6,219 nt of DNA from Bordetella parapertussis (GTDB taxonomy: Bacteria > Pseudomonadota > Gammaproteobacteria > Burkholderiales > Burkholderiaceae_C). Shown piece by piece: positions 1 through 5,800 of this stretch. Position 1 is the stretch's first letter. The number at the start of each line of letters is the position of its first letter. Below the pieces are notes generated by a model. That model did not search any database, was not told the origin of the DNA, and saw only the letters and a list, made by a program, of their open reading frames with translations. Location of the stretch: NCBI GenBank assembly GCA_945871945.1, contig CAMBXY010000089.1, positions 1 through 6,219 of the forward strand, written 5' to 3'. The position numbers and the translations under genes are program-made.

Positions 1-918
1 CACGCCGCCAAGTTAGCGCCCACACCTATTAGCCTGTTGCTCTTGGGTGAAACGGGCTGCGGCAAAGAGTTTTTTGCCAAGGCGATTCACCAATCCAGCC
101 CGCGCCGACTCAAGCCCTTTGTAGCGGTTAATTGCGCAGCTTTACCCGAGGGCTTGATAGAAAGCGAGTTGTTTGGCTATGCGCCAGGAAGCTTCACCGG
201 TGCGCTGGTTAAAGGCAAGATGGGGCTGATTCAACAGGCGGATCAAGGCACCTTATTTTTGGATGAAATAGGGGACATGCCTTTGTCGGTACAGGTTCGG
301 CTGCTGAGGGTGTTTTCCGAGCAAGAGGTCTTGCCTGTGGGTGGCAAACAGCCCATCAAAGTCAATATCCGCCTGATCTCGGCCAGCCATCGAGATCTCT
401 CCCTCATGGTGCGCGAGGGCAGTTTCCGTGAAGACCTTTTTTACCGTCTTGCTGGCGCGCGCTTGCAACTCCCGCCCATGCGCGAGCGACAAGACTTGAC
501 CTGGGTGATTCAACATTTGTTTGGGCTTTATGCTGGGCAACAGGCCACACAAGACAAACCCAGCTTAAGCGCCCAAACGCTTGAGGTGTTGAAGCAACAC
601 CCTTGGCCAGGAAACCTGCGTGAACTTCGCAGTGTCATCGAATACGCTTGTTCCGTGGCGCAAGGCGCGGTTATTCAAGTCGCAGACTTGCCCACCTATT
701 TGCGCTGCAGCCTCAGCCTGAATCTTGCGCCTAGCCACGTGTCCTCGGGCGACATTTCGGCAGGCTCCGCCCCAAGCCCAGAGCGCGACAACTTGCTTGC
801 CGCCCTAAAGCAGCGGGCGTGGAATGTGTCGCTCACGGCCACCGATTTGGGCTTGTCGCGCATGACTCTTTATCGGCACATGAAGCGTTTGAATATTGCG
901 CATCCCAAAAATTCTTAA
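1..918 (+). CDS. sigma-54-dependent activator, AcoR-type (5' partial)
   Basis: A bacterial enhancer-binding protein that uses ATP hydrolysis to remodel sigma-54 RNA polymerase. The reading frame is open to base 1, so only the last 305 residues are visible and the N-terminal sensor (often a GAF domain in AcoR relatives) lies outside the window. Visible in order: Walker A GETGCGKE at about residues 16-23, the sigma-54 contact loop ELFGYAPGSFTGA at about 56-68, Walker B LFLDEIGD at about 85-92, the arginine-finger segment FREDLFYRL at about 142-150, and a Fis-type helix-turn-helix in the last 40 residues (TDLGLSRMTLYRHMKRL). The contact loop reads GSFTGA rather than the usual GAFTGA. It ends with TAA at 916-918. 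The downstream operon has a matching sigma-54 promoter, so it probably controls those genes. The AcoR assignment rests on overall resemblance; the inducer is unknown. Confidence 0.93.
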   Translation, partial: HAAKLAPTPISLLLLGETGCGKEFFAKAIHQSSPRRLKPFVAVNCAALPEGLIESELFGYAPGSFTGALVKGKMGLIQQADQGTLFLDEIGDMPLSVQVRLLRVFSEQEVLPVGGKQPIKVNIRLISASHRDLSLMVREGSFREDLFYRLAGARLQLPPMRERQDLTWVIQHLFGLYAGQQATQDKPSLSAQTLEVLKQHPWPGNLRELRSVIEYACSVAQGAVIQVADLPTYLRCSLSLNLAPSHVSSGDISAGSAPSPERDNLLAALKQRAWNVSLTATDLGLSRMTLYRHMKRLNIAHPKNS

Positions 919-941
919 TGCCATTGATACACCCGCAGTGA

Positions 942-968
942 CACTTGTCGCGCGGGCTGTGACAAGTG
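942..968. promoter_or_regulatory. inverted repeat, candidate activator-binding site (UAS)
   Basis: CACTTGTC (942-949) and GACAAGTG (961-968) form a perfect 8-bp inverted repeat around an 11-nt spacer. The hexamer GTGACA also occurs twice in direct orientation, at 938-943 and 959-964, 21 bp or two helical turns apart. The site starts 24 bp after the activator stop codon and is centred about 138 bp upstream of the start site predicted from the sigma-54 promoter at 1067-1082, a usual distance for enhancer sites of this activator class. No T-run follows the right arm, which argues against a terminator. Binding by the adjacent activator is inferred. Confidence 0.5.
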
Positions 969-1066
969 CACACTATAAAACCAGTAAATTTATAAAAACA
1001 GTCGAATAAAGAGCAGTTATTCATTCTTCTGGCAATTTTTTACCTAGCGAATACACCTATACGAAT

Positions 1067-1082
1067 CGGCATATGCATTGCT
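1067..1082 (+). promoter_or_regulatory. candidate sigma-54 (-24/-12) promoter
   Basis: CGGCATATGCATTGCT matches the sigma-54 consensus TGGCACG-N4-TTGCW: GG at 1068-1069, ten bases, then GC at 1080-1081. The TTGCT -12 element is perfect. The -24 element keeps GGCA but differs at the leading T and the trailing CG. Transcription would start near 1093, giving a leader of about 65 nt before the ATG at 1157. The gene immediately upstream encodes a sigma-54 activator, which raises the prior. No experimental support is visible. Confidence 0.6.
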
Positions 1083-1144
1083 AATATAACCAAGGGCTCT
1101 GGCCATCTGTGTCCAGAATGTCACCCGTTTTCAACCACAACAAC

Positions 1145-1150
1145 CAGGAG
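1145..1150 (+). promoter_or_regulatory. ribosome binding site deciding the amidohydrolase start
   Basis: CAGGAG lies 6 nt before the ATG at 1157. The same frame can be extended to a GTG at 1109, but that codon has no Shine-Dalgarno sequence and would use up much of the leader. The ATG is therefore preferred. Confidence 0.8.
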
Positions 1151-1156
1151 ACTGTT

Positions 1157-2710
1157 ATGACGGACAAACAACGCCCCTTTGGCGTTTCTATGACTGAACG
1201 TGAGTTTGATGAATGCTTACCAGCAGACGAAGCGGCGTTTCGCTCGCCTATTCCAACCCAGGTGGTGTCTAACGGTGAGTACAACCCCTTGCCGCAAACC
1301 GAAAAGCAAAAGCAAGTCGAGTTCCTCATTAAGGAAATGGCTGACAAGGAAGCCAAGCGCCACAACACCACACGCCGCAAATTCTTGGCCTCTTCCTCGG
1401 GCATGGCAGCAGCTTTCACTGCGATGAACATGGTCTATGGCGATGTGTTTGAGGTCAATGCCGCCGAGGTCAAGCACCCCGATGCCGCAGGCGACCGCAA
1501 AGCCAAATACAAAGGGCAGTTCATTTTTGATGACCAAACCCACTTTATTCGCGACGACTTCAAAGAGGAAGGCTTGTTGGGTTTAACCAAGTGGGCCGAG
1601 GGCTCCAATGTCAACCCCAATATTGGCAGCGTACCCACCAACTTGTCGCGCTACAAGATGGACAACTACCTGAAAGAAATTTTCCTCGACAGCGACACCA
1701 CCATTGCGCTCTTGTCGGGTGCGCCGTTTGATGACCCCAATTGGTGGCTGCTCTCCAACGACGCCATTCAAAACGCATGCCGCGCGGTGAACAAAATGGC
1801 CGGCAGTGTGCGCATGTTGGGTCACTCCATCATCACGCCCAAGTACCCCAACTGGATGGACGAGGTCGACCGTGCGATTACAGAACTCAAGCCGGTGTCA
1901 TGGAAGTCTTACACCATTGGCGACCCATTTGGACCTTCCAAATACGCTTGGCGCTTGGATGACGAAAAGCTCATGTATCCCTTCTATGAAAAAGCCATCA
2001 AGTCGGGCATCAACACCATTTGTATCCACAAAGGCCTGATGCCTCGCGACTATGAAAAAGCTTTCGCCGGTACTTGGGAAAACGCAACCGTTTCTGATGT
2101 TGGTAAAGCCGCCAAAGACTGGCCCAAAATGAACTTTGTCATCTACCATGCTGCTTTGCGGCCTTGGTTGGCAGACAAGCCCGACATGGAAATGGCGCAG
2201 TTTGAAAAGGATGGCTATATACAGTGGGCAACAGACTTGGCACGTATTCCTCAAAAATATGGTGTCAACAACGTTTATGCAGAGATCGGATCGAGCTTTG
2301 CCAGTACCGCTGTCACCGACCCCGTGTTTTGTGCAGCCTTCATTGGCCAGTTGGTCAACCTCATGGGCGCAGATCGGGTGGTATGGGGCACAGACTCTGT
2401 CTGGTACGGCTCGCCACAGTGGCAGATTGAGGCGATGCGTCGCTTGGAAATCCCAGATGCCATGATGAAAAGCCAAGGCTGGAAAACCAAGCTCGGCGAT
2501 GGACGGGGCGCAGTCAAAAACAAAATTTTTGGCGAAAACTCAGCCAAGCTTTACCGCTTGGATGCGCAAAAAATCGCGGCCGATGCCAAAGCATTCGACC
2601 ACGACATGATTGCGCAAATGAAGGCCGAGTACTTGGCTATGGGTGGTGAGCGCAGCAATGCCGCTTATGGCTATATTGCCAAAGAAGGCCGTCTCCCAGA
2701 AGCGACTTAA
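1157..2710 (+). CDS. Tat-exported amidohydrolase (Amidohydro_2-type TIM barrel)
   Basis: A 517-residue metal-dependent hydrolase-fold protein predicted to act in the periplasm. Residues 71-81 (TTRRKFLASSS) form a twin-arginine motif with RR at 73-74. A weakly hydrophobic segment follows to about residue 98 and a possible cleavage site lies near NAAE (101-104). The stretch before the RR pair, about 72 residues, is unusually long and acidic. The catalytic domain starts near residue 120. FDDQTHF at 124-130 sits where the family usually has a D-x-H-x-H metal motif, so Gln127 replaces the first histidine while His129 is kept. Further likely metal or catalytic residues are His291 (ICIHKG), His331 (VIYHAALRPW) and Asp413 (VWGTDSVWYGSP). 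Amidohydro_2 enzymes include hydrolases and ACMSD-like decarboxylases, so the reaction cannot be named. It is the first gene after the candidate sigma-54 promoter and is followed by a strong hairpin. The export and fold calls are firm; the substrate is unknown. Confidence 0.9.
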   Translation: MTDKQRPFGVSMTEREFDECLPADEAAFRSPIPTQVVSNGEYNPLPQTEKQKQVEFLIKEMADKEAKRHNTTRRKFLASSSGMAAAFTAMNMVYGDVFEVNAAEVKHPDAAGDRKAKYKGQFIFDDQTHFIRDDFKEEGLLGLTKWAEGSNVNPNIGSVPTNLSRYKMDNYLKEIFLDSDTTIALLSGAPFDDPNWWLLSNDAIQNACRAVNKMAGSVRMLGHSIITPKYPNWMDEVDRAITELKPVSWKSYTIGDPFGPSKYAWRLDDEKLMYPFYEKAIKSGINTICIHKGLMPRDYEKAFAGTWENATVSDVGKAAKDWPKMNFVIYHAALRPWLADKPDMEMAQFEKDGYIQWATDLARIPQKYGVNNVYAEIGSSFASTAVTDPVFCAAFIGQLVNLMGADRVVWGTDSVWYGSPQWQIEAMRRLEIPDAMMKSQGWKTKLGDGRGAVKNKIFGENSAKLYRLDAQKIAADAKAFDHDMIAQMKAEYLAMGGERSNAAYGYIAKEGRLPEAT

Positions 2711-2726
2711 AAGGTCCAGTGAGGTG

Positions 2727-2764
2727 AAAAGGCGCTTGCCAGCGCAATGCTGGCAAGCCCTTTT
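2727..2764 (+). terminator. strong hairpin, intrinsic or partial terminator
   Basis: GCTTGCCAGC (2734-2743) pairs perfectly with GCTGGCAAGC (2749-2758) around the loop GCAAT. AAAAGG (2727-2732) pairs with CCTTTT (2759-2764) after one bulged C at 2733, giving a stem of about 16 bp. The T-run is short and forms part of the stem. Only 37 nt separate the hairpin from the next ATG at 2802, leaving little room for another promoter. It may be a leaky terminator or an mRNA-stabilising stem that keeps amidohydrolase transcript above that of the downstream genes. Confidence 0.75.
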
Positions 2765-2801
2765 GCCTTATTCACACAAATATCATGAAAGGAGAAATAT
2801 T

Positions 2802-3077
2802 ATGAACTTGAACAAATGGCTTTTAGGTGCAGTTTCTGGTTTGTTGTTGCTCGGTTTGGCTGGCGCAGAAGAGGAAAAGAAAACCCGTGTCGGCACCTGT
2901 CCTGATGCCAAAAAACAGCAAGAATATTTTTGCGACATGAAGAATGCAGCGACTGACTCCATGGTGGCATTGGGCACGGCTTGTCGCAACGCCAAGATCA
3001 ATGTCAAAGAGGCGTGTGAGGGCGTGGTGACACCAGACCCCGCTTACAAATCATGCGCCATGGAGCAAAAGTGCTAA
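2802..3077 (+). CDS. small secreted six-cysteine protein, unknown function
   Basis: A 91-residue protein that I do not recognise as a named family. The N-terminus MNLNKWLLGAVSGLLLLGLAGA is a clear Sec signal peptide with probable cleavage after AGA (residue 22). The mature part of about 69 residues is highly charged and has six cysteines at 33, 44, 61, 72, 85 and 91, the last being the C-terminal residue. An even number of cysteines in an exported protein suggests three disulfides. There is no CxxCH, so it is not a c-type cytochrome. The ATG at 2802 is chosen because AAAGGAG (2788-2794) lies 7 nt upstream; a longer in-frame extension to 2643 would overlap the amidohydrolase and run through the hairpin. 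The gene for the di-heme oxidoreductase follows after 15 nt, so it could be a partner or chaperone of that enzyme. That role is inference from position only. Confidence 0.8.
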   Translation: MNLNKWLLGAVSGLLLLGLAGAEEEKKTRVGTCPDAKKQQEYFCDMKNAATDSMVALGTACRNAKINVKEACEGVVTPDPAYKSCAMEQKC

Positions 3078-3092
3078 AAAGGGAGTGCATCC

Positions 3093-4466
3093 TTGGTATG
3101 GCTTAAAGGCTTGGCTTATGTCAGCGGCATAGGCTTAGCCTGCCTGCTGTCTTGGCCGTTGTGGGCACAAATTGTTCGAAGTGAGCCCAAGCCCATTCCA
3201 CTGAACGAGGTCTTTTTACAACCGGTGCCCGGTTTGACCTATGCGCAGCTGCGCTTGTTCAGGGAAGGCGAAAAAGAGTTCAAAGTTCCTTGGGTGGTGT
3301 TCCCTTTGCTTGGCGGCCATTGGGGCTTGGGCCCCACCTTTATTGCCAATGCCTGTACGGTCTGCCATGTGCAAGCAGGGCGCGGGCGCACAGTCGACAA
3401 CGCCATCATTGTTCAGCAATTGCTGCGGGTTTCTGTGCCGGGCCAAGGTCCCCATGGCGAGCCCCTTCCCCATCCTCATTACGGTGAACAAATACAGGTG
3501 TTTGGCGTCAATGTCGGCTTGAAAGAAAACCTCAAGCCTGGCGAAGCCGATGTGTATGTAGATTGGATGCCATCGAGCGTGACGCTGGCCGATGGCACCC
3601 CAGTAGAGTTGCGCCGCCCCAAACTGCGCATGGAAAACCTCCGCTTTGGGCCACTGGGCGAGCAAAGCATGACATCGCTGCGCAATACGCAGGTGATTTA
3701 TGGCTTGGGTTTTTTAGAGGCCGTGCCTGAAAGCACGCTCAAGGACATCGCCGCCCTGCAAAAAAAACAAGGTTTGAATGGCCGACTCAATTACGTGCGT
3801 GACGATATCCAGCAAAAAACCGTGCTGGGGCGTTTTGGTTGGAAGGCCAATCAGCCCAGCATTCGTCAGCAAATTGTGGCGGCTTTTTTGGGCGACATGG
3901 GCGTGACCTCCTCTTTGTACATGGAAGAGAACTGCCCGCCTGTTCAAACCCTGTGTCTGGCCATGCCACCCGGCAACCGTCCTGAGTTGTTGGACTACAA
4001 CTGGGATCAAATGGAGTTTTGGCACGCGGCTTTGGCACCCCCGCCAGCGCGAAACTTGGAACTGCCCCAAGTCAAGCTCGGCGAGAAATTATTTCAACAA
4101 GCCGGTTGTGCGGCATGCCATGTGCCCGAGTTGCGCACCGGAGACTACCCCTTGCTACCCATCATCGCCAACACCACCTTCCGAGCCTTCACCGATTTGT
4201 TGATCCACGACATGGGGGAAGACTTGGCCGATGGGCGACCCGATTTTTTGGCCGGCCCCCGAGACTGGCGCACCCCACCGCTGTGGGGCATAGGCTTGTC
4301 AGCGCAGGTCAATGGCAGCACCCATTTGTTGCATGATGGGCGGGCGCGCAATGTCCTAGAGGCCATACTCTGGCATGGGGGAGAGGCAAAGGCGGCCAAA
4401 GACGCTTTTAGCAAAATGCCCTTAGACGAGCGTGAAGCGCTTATTGCCTTTGTGAATGCGCTATGA
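3093..4466 (+). CDS. periplasmic di-heme oxidoreductase (DHOR/DUF1111 family)
   Basis: A 457-residue c-type cytochrome enzyme. A hydrophobic signal peptide (residues 1-25, probable cleavage after PLWA) precedes the mature protein. Two heme-attachment motifs are visible: CTVCH at 88-92 and CAACH at 339-343. The C-terminal part carries family hallmarks: LLIHDMGEDLADGRPD (369-384), GPRDWRTPPLWGIGL (388-402), HLLHDGRARNVLEAILWHGGEA (411-432) and the LDEREALIAFVNAL end. These match di-heme oxidoreductases described as putative peroxidases or thiol oxidoreductases; the physiological reaction is not settled for the family. The length is close to normal. The start is TTG at 3093 with AAGGGAG (3079-3085) 7 nt upstream; no ATG or GTG in the same frame lies between it and the preceding in-frame stop at 3075-3077. 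The stop overlaps the next gene by 4 nt (ATGA), so the two are probably translationally coupled. It could take electrons from, or give them to, the product of the amidohydrolase step, but this is inferred. Confidence 0.93.
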   Translation: MVWLKGLAYVSGIGLACLLSWPLWAQIVRSEPKPIPLNEVFLQPVPGLTYAQLRLFREGEKEFKVPWVVFPLLGGHWGLGPTFIANACTVCHVQAGRGRTVDNAIIVQQLLRVSVPGQGPHGEPLPHPHYGEQIQVFGVNVGLKENLKPGEADVYVDWMPSSVTLADGTPVELRRPKLRMENLRFGPLGEQSMTSLRNTQVIYGLGFLEAVPESTLKDIAALQKKQGLNGRLNYVRDDIQQKTVLGRFGWKANQPSIRQQIVAAFLGDMGVTSSLYMEENCPPVQTLCLAMPPGNRPELLDYNWDQMEFWHAALAPPPARNLELPQVKLGEKLFQQAGCAACHVPELRTGDYPLLPIIANTTFRAFTDLLIHDMGEDLADGRPDFLAGPRDWRTPPLWGIGLSAQVNGSTHLLHDGRARNVLEAILWHGGEAKAAKDAFSKMPLDEREALIAFVNAL

Positions 4467-4876
4467 ATAAATACAAACCTGCCGCCTTGTGCCATCCCTT
4501 TCAATCACTGATGTTGTATGTGGTGTGCGCTTTGCTAGCTACAGCACAGGCAGAGTGGAAGCTTTATGGAGACAACGGTAAAGCCGAGTTTTACTACGAC
4601 CCCGCCAGCATCGTGGTGCAGGGCGACACAGTGGCCGTTTGGGAAATGCTCAATTACAGTTTTCCGCTCAACCGTGTCTTGTCTAACCGCTCGCGCAAAG
4701 AATACGATTGCAGCAAGGGTAAATTTCGGATCTTGGGCGGCGAGTTTTTTGCTGGTCCCTTGCTCAGTGGAGAAATCATCAGCGAAAGTCAAGAGGCAGA
4801 AAGCGCTTGGCGTATACCCGATCAAGGAACCCGAAACATGGAGTTGATGTTGTTGGTGTGTCCCGTCAAAAGTTGA
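4463..4876 (+). CDS. secreted surface-adhesin-E-like protein
   Basis: A 137-residue exported protein. Residues 1-30 form a signal peptide ending AQA, with cleavage before EWKLYG. The mature part resembles the family named after Haemophilus protein E (surface-adhesin E, PF16747): the opening W-K-L-Y-G, a F-Y-Y-D-P-A-S-I strand at 43-50, VAVWEMLNYS (58-66), S-R-K-E-Y-D-C at 77-83 and a closing LLVC at 130-133. Cys83 and Cys133 probably form a disulfide. Many beta-proteobacteria carry such proteins singly and they need not be adhesins, so no adhesion role is claimed. There is no Shine-Dalgarno sequence. The ATG overlaps the di-heme oxidoreductase stop by 4 nt, pointing to translational coupling. 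An internal ATG at 4511 would leave too short a signal peptide. The family call is from recall of the pattern and is moderately sure. Confidence 0.75.
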   Translation: MNKYKPAALCHPFQSLMLYVVCALLATAQAEWKLYGDNGKAEFYYDPASIVVQGDTVAVWEMLNYSFPLNRVLSNRSRKEYDCSKGKFRILGGEFFAGPLLSGEIISESQEAESAWRIPDQGTRNMELMLLVCPVKS

Positions 4877-4900
4877 GCCTTTTAAAACGAAGGAGTTTTT

Positions 4901-5299
4901 ATGTTTAGCCAAGCAAAGTGGTGGATGTTGTGTGGCATGTGCACAGTGGGTCTGGCGCATGCAGGCGTTGATTTTTTGGAGCCGCTCGATGGGGCCGTGG
5001 TTGAGCCCACCTTTATGGCCAGGTTCCAGGTCACCGGCTTAGAAGTCGTGCCGTCCAATGTCAATAAACCAGGCACAGGGCATCACCATTTGTTTATCAA
5101 TTCGGTCGACATTGAAAAAAATGTTGTCATCCCCAACGATAACCAGCACAAGCATTACGGCAAAGGCCAAACCGAGGCTGAAATTTTTTTACAACCAGGC
5201 AAGTACACCTTGACCTTGCAGTTTGGCGACAGCATGCACAAGTCCTATGGCGAGGAATACCGCAAAAAAATCAATATCACTGTTGAAGGTAAACCTTAA
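4901..5299 (+). CDS. secreted DUF4399 protein
   Basis: A 132-residue exported protein. The signal peptide is residues 1-21, with cleavage after AHA. The mature domain starts VDFLEPLDGAVVEPTF and holds the DUF4399 signature: KPGTGHHHLFIN at 56-67 with three adjacent histidines (61-63), then NQHKHYGKGQTEAEI (81-95) and LQPGKYTLTLQFGD (97-110). The clustered histidines (61-63, 83 and 85) could bind a metal such as copper, but this is inference. The family is usually one small periplasmic beta-sandwich-like domain of about this length, without known function. AAGGAG (4890-4895) lies 5 nt before the ATG, and 24 nt separate it from the preceding gene, so it is the likely last gene of the operon. 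It ends 3 bp from the stop of the convergent MBL gene. Confidence 0.9.
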   Translation: MFSQAKWWMLCGMCTVGLAHAGVDFLEPLDGAVVEPTFMARFQVTGLEVVPSNVNKPGTGHHHLFINSVDIEKNVVIPNDNQHKHYGKGQTEAEIFLQPGKYTLTLQFGDSMHKSYGEEYRKKINITVEGKP

Positions 5300-5302
5300 A
5301 CC

Positions 5303-5668
5303 CTAGGTCCCACCCACATAGGGGTTGCTGCGCCGCTCGCGGCCAAAAGTGCTTTCAGGGCCGTGACCGGGGATGAACACCGTGTCGTCGCCCATGGGCC
5401 ACAAGCGCTGGGTGATGCTGCCGGCAAACAATACGTCACCTACAAAAGCGCGTTTCAGCTCTGGCGAATAAAACACCACATGGCCAGGGGTGTGGCCAGG
5501 GCAGTGGCGCACTTGCAAGCTGTGCGCGCCCAGCTGCTTGCATGCGCTTTGCAACAGCTCAAGGTCACCACCGGGGTCGATGATGGCGGCGGTCATGCCC
5601 TGATCTTCCCAGACCACAGTGCAGTTTTGTTGAAAAGGCGTGACGGGGATGGTTTCGTAGTGAAGCAT
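5303..5668 (-). pseudogene. MBL-fold hydrolase (glyoxalase-II-like) with two internal in-frame deletions
   Basis: The 121 residues read without stop or frameshift from an ATG at 5668 to TAG at 5303, but relatives are about 210 residues long. The start (ETIPVTPFQQNCTVVW, then AAIIDPGGD at 27-35), the middle (LQVRHCPGHTPGHVVFYS at 51-68, KRAFVGDVLFAGS at 72-84) and the end (QRLWPMGDDTVFIPGHGPE, then FGRERRSNPYV) are all typical. Two blocks seem to be missing. At about residues 48-49 (bases 5522-5527) the segment carrying the catalytic HxHxDH motif, roughly 75-80 residues, is absent. At residues 84-85 (bases 5414-5419) the usual GRTDFPGG segment, roughly 16-17 residues, is absent. Remaining ligand candidates are His59, Asp78 and His102, too few for the usual metal site. 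No clear Shine-Dalgarno sequence precedes the start. Family lengths are from memory. It is best read as a recently inactivated gene; an assembly error or a real mini-protein are alternatives. Confidence 0.7.
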
Positions 5669-5695
5669 AAAAAGGTGTTAACCCGAATTGCAGAG

Positions 5696-5701
5696 ATTAT
5701 C
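5696..5701 (-). promoter_or_regulatory. possible -10 element for the minus-strand MBL gene
   Basis: On the minus strand GATAAT (one mismatch to TATAAT) lies about 28 nt before the ATG at 5668. No convincing -35 hexamer is seen at 16-18 nt spacing, so this is weak. The 132-bp gap 5669-5800 separates divergent genes and must hold promoters for both. Confidence 0.2.
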
Positions 5702-5800
5702 AACGGGCCACACATTCATCAAACCGACATAAAACTTTATTAATCTTAGGAATGTTGAGTTGTTCATTTGAGCAACCACCAACTTACCTACACAAAACTG

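Noticed and set aside
942..968. Inverted repeat as terminator of the activator gene
   Set aside because: The stem is only 8 bp with an 11-nt loop, and no T-run follows the right arm. A protein-binding site is more likely.
1030..1045. TGGCA-containing alternative sigma-54 promoter
   Set aside because: The -24 part is fair, but the -12 position reads TACC rather than TTGC. The match at 1067-1082 is better.
1109..1156. GTG start extending the amidohydrolase by 16 residues
   Set aside because: It has no Shine-Dalgarno sequence, while the ATG at 1157 has AGGAG at ideal spacing.
1898..2476. 192-aa open frame antisense to the amidohydrolase gene
   Set aside because: It is cysteine- and histidine-rich low-sense protein with no domain, no ribosome binding site and a well-supported gene on the other strand. 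It is a codon-bias shadow.
2643..2801. Upstream extension of the six-Cys protein to 144 residues
   Set aside because: It would overlap the amidohydrolase out of frame and read through the hairpin. The ATG at 2802 has AAAGGAG and starts a clean signal peptide.
4535..4960. 141-aa minus-strand open frame over the adhesin-E-like gene
   Set aside because: It has no domain and crosses two supported plus-strand genes with signal peptides. It is a shadow frame.
5332..5343. GCCGC-TC-GCGGC hairpin as terminator between the convergent genes
   Set aside because: The loop is 2 nt, it lies inside the MBL coding region and there is no T-run on either usable side.
5363..5743. 126-aa plus-strand open frame across the MBL gene
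   Set aside because: It is antisense to a gene with clear MBL motifs and has no recognisable domain or start signal. The minus-strand reading is the real one.
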